Shown here in pieces: positions 28,869 to 37,872 of a DNA stretch of 64,000 bases (its first letter is position 1; each line of letters starts with the position of its first letter). The notes under the pieces were generated by a model. The model saw nothing but the letters and a program-made list of their open reading frames with translations. It made no database searches and had not been told where the DNA came from. This stretch comes from Chitinophaga sp. YR627 (GTDB lineage Bacteria > Bacteroidota > Bacteroidia > Chitinophagales > Chitinophagaceae). A program made the position numbers and the translations under genes. The stretch covers positions 186,001 to 250,000 of the forward strand of contig NZ_FOUX01000001.1 of assembly GCF_900114995.1 (NCBI RefSeq), read 5' to 3'.

Positions 28869-30713
28869 ATGAAGACAATACATTACGCGATCGGTCTGTG
28901 TTTTTTGCTTACTGCTGGTTCTGCAAAGGCGCAGTATATCATTAAGGCGGCTGATAAAGCATACGATAACTATAAGTACGCAGAAGCGACAACGCTTTAT
29001 GAGCAGGCTTATCATAAAAAGGCGAGTCTGCATGCGGCGGAACGTCTTGCGGACTGTTACCGTTTTAATAACAACTATCAGGAGGCGGAGCGCTGGTATG
29101 CAGTAGCTACCGGTATGAGTGGCAGTAAGGCAGAGAATACCTACTATTATGCCCGCGCTTTACAGAACAATTCAAAGTATCCTGAAGCGCGTGTACAATA
29201 TGAGAAGTATGCAACCGCAGCAGGAACAACGGTTACACCTGAGTTACAGCGTACCTGGATCGCTTCCTGCGATTCAGCCATCAGCTGGATGCAGACGCCT
29301 GACCGTTTAAAGATCGACAATTACAAGGCCCTGAACTCCGGTAAATCAGACTGGAGTGCGGTGCCATATATGGGTGGTGTGGTGTTTACGTCCGACCGTT
29401 CTGCGGCTGGCGTACATCAGCCGAAAAAGCACCATTTTTTCCTGCGTTTTGATACCAGGGTAAAACCAGATCCGCTGACCAGTGGCTGGACGGGTAATGA
29501 TTACCTGCATCTTTTCCGGAAGCCGGCGAACGGAGACAGTATCTCGCTGTTCCCCTTGCAAACCGGTACCGGATATCATGTTGGTTCCGCCAGTTTTACG
29601 AGAGACGGGAAAGAAATGTTCTTTACCCTGACCCGTATTCCCGGCAGGGGAGACCGTGCGAAGGGCAAGGCGGCTACTGTGAATGTGGAGATCTACAGCA
29701 GTAAACAGGATGCTTCCGGTAAATGGTCCGCACCTGTAGCATTTTCACATAATAACGTAAATGCATATTCCGTAGGTGATCCATTCATTACACCGGATGG
29801 TATGGCTTTATACTTTGCCTCCAATATGCCGGGTGGCGCTGGTGGTACAGACCTGTATATGTGTTACCGCACGGCTACAGGCCAGTGGGGACCTGCGCTG
29901 AACCTGAAATCTATCAATACGGCAGGTAATGAACGTAGTCCGGCGATCGTAAAAGGTGACATCCTTTATTTCGCCAGTGATGGACGCATTGGTATGGGCG
30001 GTCTTGATATCTATCGTGTAAAGCTGGATAAGTATCAGTCTGGCCAGATGAGCGGTACAATCAGGAACATGCGTTATCCGCTGAATTCACCACAGGATGA
30101 TTTTGCTTTTGGTTTAACTGATGAAGGGATTGCCTATCTGTCTTCCAACAGGAACGGCGGTAGTGGCAGTGATGATATTTATGCGGTGGAATCCCTGCCG
30201 GAAGAAGAGATACCTGCACATATTCCTGACCAACCGATCAAGGATGATACACTCCGGAAGGTAACCGGTGATGTAACTGGTGCCGAAGCAACACCTGAGC
30301 CAGCGGTGCAAACACCTGATCCTGCGCCGGTGGCAACGCCATCAGATGATTCCGGGCAGTCAGGATTACTGGATATCTATTTTGATTTTGGTAAGGCTGC
30401 TATCAATCCGGCTGCTGCACAGGTACTGGACGGGCTGGTGAAGACGATCATGGAAAATCCGGATAAATCAGTGGAACTGAGTGCACATACGGATGCCCGT
30501 GGTAATGACGCCTTTAACCTGGCATTGTCTCAGAAACGTGCGACGTCTGTAATGAATTACCTGATATCCAAAGGGGTGGCGAAAAGCAGAATTTCAGCCA
30601 AAGGCTATGGGGAAACGAAGCTGCTGAACAGGTGTGGCAATGGCGTCAACTGTAGTGAGGAAGAGCATAAGCTGAACAGAAGAACTGCGTTTAAACTGGT
30701 AAAGAAAAAGTAA
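28869..30713 (+). CDS. OmpA-family protein with TPR and PD40 repeats
   Basis: 614 residues from the ATG at 28869 (an ATG at 28860 adds three residues). A signal peptide ends at AKAQ. TPR-like helices span about 25-125 (YAEATTLYEQAYHKKASLHA). PD40/WD40-like propeller motifs follow (DGMALYFASNMPGGAGGTDL and GRIGMGGLDIYRVKL). A Pro-rich linker leads to a C-terminal OmpA peptidoglycan-binding domain (about 500-612, IYFDFGKAAINP, AHTDARGN). The architecture resembles PorE/SprE-linked T9SS proteins that tie the outer-membrane complex to peptidoglycan. With the two upstream genes it makes a T9SS substrate-partner operon closed by a strong terminator. Confidence 0.9.
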   Translation: MKTIHYAIGLCFLLTAGSAKAQYIIKAADKAYDNYKYAEATTLYEQAYHKKASLHAAERLADCYRFNNNYQEAERWYAVATGMSGSKAENTYYYARALQNNSKYPEARVQYEKYATAAGTTVTPELQRTWIASCDSAISWMQTPDRLKIDNYKALNSGKSDWSAVPYMGGVVFTSDRSAAGVHQPKKHHFFLRFDTRVKPDPLTSGWTGNDYLHLFRKPANGDSISLFPLQTGTGYHVGSASFTRDGKEMFFTLTRIPGRGDRAKGKAATVNVEIYSSKQDASGKWSAPVAFSHNNVNAYSVGDPFITPDGMALYFASNMPGGAGGTDLYMCYRTATGQWGPALNLKSINTAGNERSPAIVKGDILYFASDGRIGMGGLDIYRVKLDKYQSGQMSGTIRNMRYPLNSPQDDFAFGLTDEGIAYLSSNRNGGSGSDDIYAVESLPEEEIPAHIPDQPIKDDTLRKVTGDVTGAEATPEPAVQTPDPAPVATPSDDSGQSGLLDIYFDFGKAAINPAAAQVLDGLVKTIMENPDKSVELSAHTDARGNDAFNLALSQKRATSVMNYLISKGVAKSRISAKGYGETKLLNRCGNGVNCSEEEHKLNRRTAFKLVKKK

Positions 30714-30733
30714 GCAACTATATATCATCAGGG

Positions 30734-30771
30734 ACAAAGCGGAAAGGGCAACCTTTCCGCTTTGTTATTTT
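30734..30771 (+). terminator. Rho-independent terminator
   Basis: Perfect 14-bp stem, ACAAAGCGGAAAGG (30734-30747) with its complement at 30752-30765, closed by a GCAA tetraloop and followed by TATTTTG. It lies 20 nt after the OmpA-family stop codon and ends the adhesin operon. Confidence 0.92.
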
Positions 30772-30844
30772 GGGCTATGGCCATTCGCCATAAAAAGCAC
30801 TTTCATAACCATAAGACGGACAATCTGTTTTATATTTATTGATA

Positions 30845-30852
30845 TATTTTTG
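30845..30852 (+). promoter_or_regulatory. Promoter -7 box of the AraC regulator gene
   Basis: TATTTTTG fits TAnnTTTG; a weak -33 candidate TCTG is at 30824-30827 (17-nt spacer). The predicted start of transcription lies about 20 nt before the ATG at 30879, which supports that ATG over the in-frame GTG at 30873. Confidence 0.45.
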
Positions 30853-30878
30853 TATTCGTCAGATCATTATCTGTGTGC

Positions 30879-31733
30879 ATGAAAAGAATCTGTTCTTCCT
30901 CCAATGAAACTTTGCTCGGACTCGATACCGGAGAAGATTGCCTGGCAAAGCCTGTGCAGTATGCAGAATATACGATCGTATTTGTAGAAGAGGGTGAGGG
31001 CATCTTTCATGCAGACTTTGGCGCATTTCCATTTAAAGGGCCGGTATTGCTGTTCTCTACGCCCCTGCAAATGATCTATATTGAACAACCTGGCCCCTGT
31101 AAACTGGCCATGTTGCAATTCCACAGTGATTTCTATTGTATAGAATATCACAAGGCACAGGTAGCCTGTAATGGCTTACTGTTTAACAATATCTATATAG
31201 AACCTTCGGTGAAACTGAACGACCGGGAGGCGCGTATCTTCAAAAACCTGCTGGATGAACTGGCAGAGGAGTTTGACGTCAGCGGTTGTGATGAGATCGT
31301 GATGCGGGGGTATCTGCAGTTGTTCCTCGCCAAGTCGAGTAGCATAAAGACGCGCTCAGCCGCTAATATGCTGAATCCTGAAGAACGGGATGAGCAGATG
31401 GAGGAGTTCAGACGTTTGCTGGACCAGCACTACCTGACCTTACACAAGCCAGCCGACTATGCGGAGCTGCTGGCGATGTCTTCTAATAACTTTACCAAAC
31501 GTTGTACAAAATACTTTAAGAAGTCGCCTTCTGCCATGATCCAGGAACGTTTGATCCTGGAGGCCAAGCGCCAGTTGCACCTGACCCGGCGTAGTATCAA
31601 GGAGATCGCGTATTCGCTGCAATTCAGCGATGAGTTCTATTTCAGCCGCTTTTTCAAGAAGTTTACCAGGGTTTCCCCGCAAACTTTCCGGCAGCAGACC
31701 GGTATTTCCATCGTAGCGGACCTTCCCCAGTAA
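30879..31733 (+). CDS. AraC-family transcriptional regulator
   Basis: 284 residues. An N-terminal cupin-like sensor region (about 20-130, EYTIVFVEEGEGIFHADFG) is followed by a C-terminal AraC DNA-binding domain with two helix-turn-helix units (about 175-275). The second carries the signature SIKEIAYSLQFSDEFYFSRF, then FKKFTRVSPQTFRQ. It is a monocistronic regulator located 141 nt upstream of the DUF417 membrane protein gene, on the same strand; that gene is its most likely target (inference from position). Confidence 0.9.
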   Translation: MKRICSSSNETLLGLDTGEDCLAKPVQYAEYTIVFVEEGEGIFHADFGAFPFKGPVLLFSTPLQMIYIEQPGPCKLAMLQFHSDFYCIEYHKAQVACNGLLFNNIYIEPSVKLNDREARIFKNLLDELAEEFDVSGCDEIVMRGYLQLFLAKSSSIKTRSAANMLNPEERDEQMEEFRRLLDQHYLTLHKPADYAELLAMSSNNFTKRCTKYFKKSPSAMIQERLILEAKRQLHLTRRSIKEIAYSLQFSDEFYFSRFFKKFTRVSPQTFRQQTGISIVADLPQ

Positions 31734-31808
31734 TCCTGTTGTCTTATTGTACCCTCTGACCTGACGCCTGGCATATTTGTCCAAGTGACAGACTGGATCG
31801 TCCATGTT

Positions 31809-31835
31809 CTGCCGTGGCAGGTCTGTCTACCTTTA
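31809..31835 (+). promoter_or_regulatory. Possible operator and promoter of the DUF417 gene
   Basis: A palindrome CTGCC-GT-GGCAG (31809-31820) stands just upstream of TACCTTTA (31828-31835), one mismatch from the TAnnTTTG box, about 40 nt before the DUF417 ATG. A wider pair GACAGAC (from 31786) and GTCTGTC (31821-31827) flanks it. This is a plausible binding region for the AraC regulator encoded upstream. Confidence 0.35.
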
Positions 31836-31874
31836 CATTGTCAATACGCACACTAACAACTAACTTATATTAAA

Positions 31875-32450
31875 ATGAAAAATTCAATCGTCAATTTCGT
31901 AGCTAACCTCGATCAGTTTGGTAAAAAGGCCGTCCGTTTGGGTATTGTTGTCGTATTCCTCTGGATCGGCGGTTTGAAGTTCTTCACTTATGAGGCAGAT
32001 GGTGTTGTTCCTTTCGTAGCCAACAGTCCGTTTATGTCTTTCTTTTACAATCATCCGGAAGAATATAAAACACATCAGAATAAAGAAGGCGAACTGATCG
32101 TGGCCAATCATGAATGGCACACTGCCAATAACACCTATGGTTTTTCTGCGGGTTTAGGCGTGTTGCTGGTCAGCATGGCCATACTGGTAGCCCTGTACAA
32201 GGTAGCGCCGTTTGCCAGTATGATCGGTAGTATCCTGATCTTCATTATGACCCTGGGTACGCTGTCTTTCCTGGTGACCACACCTGAAAGCTGGGTGCCG
32301 CATCTGACAGATAAGGACTGGGGGTTCCCTTTCCTGTCCGGAAGAGGCCGTCTGGTGATTAAAGATATCGTGATACTAGGTGGTGCGATCATTACGGCGA
32401 GTGAGTCAGCGAAGCTGTATCTGCAAAGACGGAAGGCAATTAGGAATTAG
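31875..32450 (+). CDS. DUF417 (YkgB/RclC-like) inner membrane protein
   Basis: 191 residues with four hydrophobic segments (about 17-37, 90-112, 117-138 and 160-178). GIVVVFLWIGGLKFFTYEAD and the loop VANSPFMSFFY are the signature of the DUF417 family, which includes E. coli RclC from the reactive-chlorine resistance regulon. The biochemical role of RclC is not known. Adjacent AraC regulator mirrors rclR-rclC, though the regulator may not be an RclR orthologue. The stop codon lies inside an AATTAGG heptamer repeat. Confidence 0.85.
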   Translation: MKNSIVNFVANLDQFGKKAVRLGIVVVFLWIGGLKFFTYEADGVVPFVANSPFMSFFYNHPEEYKTHQNKEGELIVANHEWHTANNTYGFSAGLGVLLVSMAILVALYKVAPFASMIGSILIFIMTLGTLSFLVTTPESWVPHLTDKDWGFPFLSGRGRLVIKDIVILGGAIITASESAKLYLQRRKAIRN

Positions 32451-32465
32451 GAATTACGAATTAGA
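32438..32465. repeat. Four-unit AATTAGG heptamer repeat over a stop codon
   Basis: Units AATTAGG, AATTAGG, AATTACG and AATTAGA run head to tail from 32438 to 32465. The second unit supplies the TAG stop of the DUF417 gene at 32448-32450. Because 7 is not a multiple of 3, a gain or loss of one unit would change the reading frame of the last residues. Confidence 0.8.
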
Positions 32466-32468
32466 TAG

Positions 32469-32505
32469 AAAAAGCCTTACACGGATTAAGTGTAAGGCTT
32501 TTTTT
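32469..32505. terminator. Bidirectional rho-independent terminator
   Basis: Perfect 14-bp stem AAAAAGCCTTACAC (32469-32482) with its complement (32490-32503), loop GGATTAA, followed by T's; the A-run at its left gives a T-run on the other strand. It sits between the converging DUF417 gene and the minus-strand gene ending at 32523, and can serve both. Confidence 0.92.
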
Positions 32506-32522
32506 ATGTCTTTTGTGTGTGT

Positions 32523-33998
32523 TTATATCGCTTCGATAGAGAATTTCGTGTATTTCTCTTTTCTGTTGTATTCGGCTACGATCACATGGCCTTCTTTGGC
32601 AGGAAAGACGTTCGTACGAATGTTACCATCTTTATGAGGAATGACGCGCACGATACTATTTTTCTCCAGGTTATAAATGAGCGAATTCGCCTGGTTATTG
32701 ACGATCAGATAAACAGACCTGGTATCAGATGAAGACACTGTGTATAACGGTGGCATACCGATAAAATCAGATGGTTTTCTGAGATCAAAGGGATCGAGAT
32801 CTGCATTAACGAAAGGTGTTACTACCCCCAGTTTGCCTTTTGCATCCTGTTTGATCATCACTACACCGCCATATTTGGCTCTGCGGTAATTATTGGTCCC
32901 GGCGATATACGTATTACCCTGGAAATCTCTGAAGGCAATGACGTTTTTCATAAAGGCATTATTATGCAACAGAAAGTCATTCTCAACCAGTTCTTCATCA
33001 ACTTTGTCGGTCCAGTAAGTAAATTGCCGTTTCACGGCCGTTTTTTCATGTCCGTCAACATTGATGACAAAGATACCTGAGAATATGTGCTGTACGACAT
33101 TTTTGGTGTACAGGTAAGCACCGGCTGCCATCGGATCAGGAATATAGCCAGCCAGATACGGATGGCCGGTGGCAGGATCATTATCGAATTCCACTGCCAG
33201 CAAAGGATTGCGGAACTGGTCCTGTAAAGGGAGTTTCAGGATGCCGGTTTTTGTATCTGTATTATAGGAGATCACTGTATGGTCACGTAAGGATCCGTAT
33301 CCCTCTGCTGTGATAAGGAGAAGCACATCCCTGCCGGAGGTCAGCATGTTATAATGGTCGCCATCCTCAATAATATATTTTTCCCAGAGTAATTCTCCCT
33401 GTGTTGTTACGACAAGCAGATAATTGTGTGCGTTATCGCCGAAGAAAAAAGTAAATCCTTTCTGATCCTGGTTTTTGAGTTGCAGGGGATATCTAAGTCC
33501 GCCGTTGCCGATCTTACCGTCACGGGTGGTTGTCCAGGCCAGCCGGATATCAGTTCTCAGTCTTTTCTCAAAAATGTGTGCAATTTTACCATCCAGGCTG
33601 ATAAACTGTGCGAACAGGGAGAGGTAGCCTTTTGACAGGGAATCATTCCGCTCGTTTCTGCTGGCCCAGTCATAACCCAGTACATTGCTTTTCAGATAAG
33701 CCATGCAGAGGGTATCATTCACAAAGGATACCTGTTGCAGGTCCAGTTTCTTTTCTTTGAAGTTGACAATCCCCAGATCCTGCAGGTTCTCGTCCATGAT
33801 CTCGATCTTATAGTTGAAAGAGTCTTTATCGGCCCTTTCCAGTTCTGAGAAGGACAGATAGCCGATCAGGTCTCCATTCTGAAGAATGGGCTTAAATTCG
33901 GTAGAGATCCCTTCATGTACCTCCTTAAAGACTTTTGTTTGCGCCTTTACAAGGAAGGGGGAGAGAATGATGAGGAGGAAAGAGAGTTTTTTTATCAT
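32523..33998 (-). CDS. Secreted protein of unknown function
   Basis: 491 residues. A clear signal peptide ends at VKAQ (residue 20), so it is exported. The body is beta-rich with motifs recalling blade-like repeats (GFTFFFGDNAHNYLLVVTTQ, GDHYNMLTSGRDVLLLITAE, KNVIAFRDFQGNTYIAGTNN), suggesting a propeller-like fold. I do not recognise a named family with confidence and see no catalytic motif. It lies 24 nt after the M48 protease gene on the same strand and is probably co-transcribed, which suggests a partner or substrate of that protease. Confidence 0.65.
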   Translation of the reverse strand: MIKKLSFLLIILSPFLVKAQTKVFKEVHEGISTEFKPILQNGDLIGYLSFSELERADKDSFNYKIEIMDENLQDLGIVNFKEKKLDLQQVSFVNDTLCMAYLKSNVLGYDWASRNERNDSLSKGYLSLFAQFISLDGKIAHIFEKRLRTDIRLAWTTTRDGKIGNGGLRYPLQLKNQDQKGFTFFFGDNAHNYLLVVTTQGELLWEKYIIEDGDHYNMLTSGRDVLLLITAEGYGSLRDHTVISYNTDTKTGILKLPLQDQFRNPLLAVEFDNDPATGHPYLAGYIPDPMAAGAYLYTKNVVQHIFSGIFVINVDGHEKTAVKRQFTYWTDKVDEELVENDFLLHNNAFMKNVIAFRDFQGNTYIAGTNNYRRAKYGGVVMIKQDAKGKLGVVTPFVNADLDPFDLRKPSDFIGMPPLYTVSSSDTRSVYLIVNNQANSLIYNLEKNSIVRVIPHKDGNIRTNVFPAKEGHVIVAEYNRKEKYTKFSIEAI

Positions 33999-34022
33999 AA
34001 AGACGTTAGTGGGAATGAAATC

Positions 34023-35495
34023 TTACTTCTTGACTTCTTTTTTTAAGTCGTCCGCATATTCACCATACAGACTACTGGTATATTTTTCCGTAAAGGTTTT
34101 GGCTGCTTTTGTCTTGCTTGCCTCGTTGCTCTCTTTGTTGAGTGCAATACTCTGCATCAGCGTTCTGAAGCCCTGTTCCTGGTCCTGCATTTTGCTCCAG
34201 AAACCAGCTCTTTGCAGTTGCTCACAGCTTTTGCCCAGTTCCTCACGCGGCATCTGTTCCAGCATGGTTTGCAGTTCGTAGAAGTCTTTAGAGATATATT
34301 CTTTCTGCGTTACCCCGATAGCGGCAAAGCGATGCAGTTCGTTGTCTGCATGGAACAGTTCGAGCATGATATTATGGATCATGAAATCGTACCATGGATC
34401 GGTATTACCGTTGTCTTTCGCCATTAATACGCGATACAGGCAGGGCGCCAGGTTCATGTTACAATACATATTCCATATCAGCATTTTATTGGCTTTCTCC
34501 TTAACGGCAGCAGGGATCGGCGTCTGTTGTGCCGGCGTAGTAGCCGCTACTTTCGTTTTATTGTACCTGTCTACACAATCAGGGTGTGTTTTCAGGGAGT
34601 CCTGCATGGTGACGTTTTCCTGGAAGTTATAGTTCCGGGTAGAAAGGCCTTTGGAGCGCTTTTTCAGCCAGGCGTCCTCTATGCTGACACCATATGCCGT
34701 GAAGTAGTTTTTTACCGGTTGTTTCAGTGGCTGGTGATACAGCATATCTGCAGTATCCAGGCGAAGGAATACATTCGGATCGAAGGCTATATTGGCATTT
34801 TTGAGCAGGACCACGGCGAGTGAGTCGGCGTCTCCTTCGTGGTAGCGTTGGTGACGGCTTCTGTCAAAGGAATAGTTCTCGAATACCTTTTTCAGGCGGG
34901 TCAGTCGCTCGTATTTAGAGTCAAGCACGTCTTCCATTGACTGTTTATATTCACTGGAAGTCAGCCATTCTGCACGTTTCTTCATACTGTTTTCTGCGTG
35001 CAGGAGGATGTTATGCGACAGTTCGTGTGCGAGTGTCAGTGCCAGTTCTTCTTTTGTTCTGGCAAACTGGATCAGGCCCAGGTTGACCGCGATAACGTTA
35101 CTACCTACTGCATAGGCGTTGATTGACGGACTTCTGTCCAGCACCAGGAATGGCTGTGCGGGCAGGAAGCCTTTGTTGCCTTTGCAGATTTCGGTGATAA
35201 TGCTGTATACGTAGGCGTATATGTCTTTGTCGTATACATAGTTGTCAGATTTGATGGCGCCGGTGAAAAACTCGGTTCGTCCATCCCAGATCTCCTTGTA
35301 TTTCTTTTGCGTTTCCTTGTCTTTGTAATTGGCAGGGCAGGTCCATGCTTTTTGCAAAGAGTCCTTTTGCTTCTGGTAAAAAAGGTGGGAGAGGTCCTGG
35401 TAACTATAGAGCTCATTTTGCTGACTTTGGGCTACCTGACTGGTTACAACGAGCAGTAACAGCAGCAGGGATACATACTTTGGTATAGGTCTCAT
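34023..35495 (-). CDS. Secreted M48-family zinc metalloprotease
   Basis: 490 residues. A signal peptide ends around SQSQQ (residue 26). The zinc-binding motif is HELSH (H157, E158, H161), within LALTLAHELSHNILLHAE, and the third ligand is probably the Glu of YHEGDADSLAV, the usual ExxxD element of M48 peptidases. Upstream INAYAVGSNVIAVNLGLI is typical for the family. A C-terminal helical region of about 250 residues may hold TPR-like repeats. It acts in the periplasm or outside the cell. First gene of a two-gene minus-strand unit. Confidence 0.88.
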   Translation of the reverse strand: MRPIPKYVSLLLLLLVVTSQVAQSQQNELYSYQDLSHLFYQKQKDSLQKAWTCPANYKDKETQKKYKEIWDGRTEFFTGAIKSDNYVYDKDIYAYVYSIITEICKGNKGFLPAQPFLVLDRSPSINAYAVGSNVIAVNLGLIQFARTKEELALTLAHELSHNILLHAENSMKKRAEWLTSSEYKQSMEDVLDSKYERLTRLKKVFENYSFDRSRHQRYHEGDADSLAVVLLKNANIAFDPNVFLRLDTADMLYHQPLKQPVKNYFTAYGVSIEDAWLKKRSKGLSTRNYNFQENVTMQDSLKTHPDCVDRYNKTKVAATTPAQQTPIPAAVKEKANKMLIWNMYCNMNLAPCLYRVLMAKDNGNTDPWYDFMIHNIMLELFHADNELHRFAAIGVTQKEYISKDFYELQTMLEQMPREELGKSCEQLQRAGFWSKMQDQEQGFRTLMQSIALNKESNEASKTKAAKTFTEKYTSSLYGEYADDLKKEVKK

Positions 35496-35662
35496 GCGTG
35501 ATTTGTCCTTCTTATTCCGGATAATGTTGCAAGATAATTATTTTAAATATATATCTAAGCTTTTCATTGTAAAGGAACTGTGCTTTTCACTGTTCGGGAT
35601 ATAAAAACCTGCGAACGGTAGATTATCTTTAGTTTTCCGGTTCCCAAGATCCGGGTTGAAAA

Positions 35663-37366
35663 ATGAGAAAAAACCAACTATTAATCCTTTTCCTGCTGCT
35701 GTTAGCGGGAAATACCTATTGCCAGCAAGCTAATGATTTTCACGGATTTACCTTACGCGAGGTCAGTACAGCACTCCCTCACGCCTATGTGCGTATGTGG
35801 GGGTATGATACTGTTGCCCGTCAGCAGATGAGCGCTACGTTCAGTGGCGTCGTTGTTACGAAAGAAGGCCATATTCTGACCGTGGCTCATACAACCGTAC
35901 CCGGTAATATCTATATGGTGACTTTTACTGATGGCAGATCGGCGATCGCACAGGCACTGGGTAAAATTAATTTCCCGGAAACGCCGGAGTTGCCGGATGT
36001 GGCGATGATGAAGATCCTGACGCCGGGCGACTGGCCGGTGGCGCCTATGGGCTGGTCTTACGATCTCCAGGTAAATGAACCCTGTTTCAGTATTGCGTAT
36101 CCGGAGAGTCTGAATCAGCCCCTGCCTATGATGACGGCGGGACATATTACCCGGGCAAAGAATGAGAAGGGTTTTATTGAGTCTACCTGTATGATGGAAC
36201 CGGGTGATTCCGGCGGACCGCTGTTCGACTATCTGGGACGGGTCATCGGGATGAGAAGTGCGATAGAACCGGATGAAAAGAAGAACTACGACGTACCTGT
36301 TGATCTGTACAGAAAATACTGGACGGCTTTGACGCAGCCGGTACATTATACAAAGTATCCGGAGATAACAGATAGTGTAAAAACAGATCCGGCAGCAAAT
36401 CAGATCAGTTCCGATGATCAGCTGGAAAGGCTGCGTCTTGTGATAGGATCGAACAAGGCGGAGAAAAAGGGCTGTGTACGTGTACAGAGTGTAGCTGGCC
36501 ATCAGCAGCGTGTGATCAATGGTATGCTGATCGATGTAAAGGGGGCTTCTTTTGTGGTGAGTAAGAGCAGCGAGGTAGGAGAAGCGCCGGTTGTCGTATA
36601 CAACAATAAACGGACGAAGGCCCGGATCATCGCACGGGATAAAGAGAACGACCTGGTATTATTACGCCCTGAGATCCGTATAAAAGATGGTATTCTGTTT
36701 CCGCTAAAGTGGCAGACGGAAATTAAAACAGGCATGTTCCTGGTATCGCCACAGCCGGATACCCTTGCTATTGCCAGCGTATTTGGAAAGGATACATTCA
36801 GTTTGCCTAAAATGAGCAGTCTGGGTTTTCTGGGCGCCGCTATCGCGCCTGATAAGAAACCCCTGGTCCTGACCTATGTGATGCCGGGATCTCCTGCTGA
36901 TGCAAAGGGCGCTACACCCGGTGATGAGATCATCAGTATCAATGGTGTTGCGGTGAATGAACCGATGGATTATGGCAGGGAATTATTTACCTACTGGCCG
37001 GGTGATACGGTGGTCATACAACGACGTCTGCATGCGGTAACCGCAGGTCCGGATGGCGCAGATGCTAATCTTCATCAGACAGCGGAAGTAAATGATACGA
37101 TCGTACTGGCGAAACGTCCGCAGGCGCCTGCAACCCATGCGACAGATCTGTTCAGGGGAGGCAAAAGCGAGCGTAGAGATGGCTTTCAGGCAGTGATCGC
37201 ACATGATGGGATACTCCGGCCGGAGCAATGCGGCGGACCGCTCTTTACGGGAGAGGGTGCATTTGCAGGGATGAATATAGCGCGGTTTTCCAGGACGGTT
37301 TCATTGGCTCTTCCGGCAGTAGTGGTGGAGACGTTTGTGCTACGCCAGTTAGGAATTAAACGTTAG
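35663..37366 (+). CDS. Secreted trypsin-like serine protease with PDZ and a degenerate second protease domain
   Basis: 567 residues; signal peptide ends at YCQQ (about residue 21). The first domain is a trypsin/DegP-type fold with a complete triad: H76 (LTVAHTT), D112 (PDVAMM) and S183 (PGDSGGPLF). A second protease-like domain starts around 285 (MLIDVKGASFVVSKSSE). It has Lys (K301) where His should be, keeps an Asp (D330), and has Cys (C523) in place of Ser in EQCGGPLF, so it should be inactive. A PDZ domain (about 385-455, VMPGSPADAKGATPGDEIIS) is inserted in this second domain. It probably acts in envelope quality control. It is divergent from the M48 gene. Confidence 0.8.
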   Translation: MRKNQLLILFLLLLAGNTYCQQANDFHGFTLREVSTALPHAYVRMWGYDTVARQQMSATFSGVVVTKEGHILTVAHTTVPGNIYMVTFTDGRSAIAQALGKINFPETPELPDVAMMKILTPGDWPVAPMGWSYDLQVNEPCFSIAYPESLNQPLPMMTAGHITRAKNEKGFIESTCMMEPGDSGGPLFDYLGRVIGMRSAIEPDEKKNYDVPVDLYRKYWTALTQPVHYTKYPEITDSVKTDPAANQISSDDQLERLRLVIGSNKAEKKGCVRVQSVAGHQQRVINGMLIDVKGASFVVSKSSEVGEAPVVVYNNKRTKARIIARDKENDLVLLRPEIRIKDGILFPLKWQTEIKTGMFLVSPQPDTLAIASVFGKDTFSLPKMSSLGFLGAAIAPDKKPLVLTYVMPGSPADAKGATPGDEIISINGVAVNEPMDYGRELFTYWPGDTVVIQRRLHAVTAGPDGADANLHQTAEVNDTIVLAKRPQAPATHATDLFRGGKSERRDGFQAVIAHDGILRPEQCGGPLFTGEGAFAGMNIARFSRTVSLALPAVVVETFVLRQLGIKR

Positions 37367-37416
37367 TCATTGGGAGGGCAGTTCCTGTTGATAATGTTTA
37401 GATAGTACAACTTCGC

Positions 37417-37449
37417 CGTTACACCTCCGTTTGGAAGGGAGGTGTAACG
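37417..37449 (+). terminator. Strong hairpin after the protease gene
   Basis: CGTTACACCTCC (37417-37428) pairs perfectly with 37438-37449 around a 9-nt loop. No T-run follows (TAAGATAAG), so termination strength is uncertain; it may instead protect the 3' end of the protease mRNA. Confidence 0.5.
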
Positions 37450-37872
37450 TAAGATAAGTATAGTTAGATTATAGTAAGACCACTAGTCGCCTATTCGGGT
37501 ACATTTCTTCGATGTATACCGCCATTACGCCGCTATTACGCCGTTATTACTTCGCTCCGGAGTGGACCGGTACCGGAATAATAACGGCGTATCTACGTTG
37601 TAAAGCGAAGAGAGAGCGCTTATCTGGTTAATACTCAGTGAATTAAAGCTATTCTGAGCGAAGAAGGCTTATAGTCGATTGTAATTCAATGATTTATATG
37701 ATGTCGTGCTATGTGGAGCTGGTATATAGGGAGGGAGACAATAAGTGGATGTCCGGAGATGAATTGTACAGGAATAAGCCGTTCAATGACAATAAATTCT
37801 GTTACAAAAGCTACCGGAATATGTTATCTTGTTAGCTGTTAACGCAATTATATAACATTAATTCCTGTCATT
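37450..37872. other. Non-coding gap with short repeats
   Basis: No coding region is supported. It contains two copies of an 11-mer, GCCGCTATTAC and GCCGTTATTAC (37529-37550), and a 13-bp perfect inverted repeat, TACGCCGTTATTA (37537-37549) with its complement at 37579-37591, spaced by 29 nt. The remainder up to the zinc-finger gene shows nothing I can name. Confidence 0.6.
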
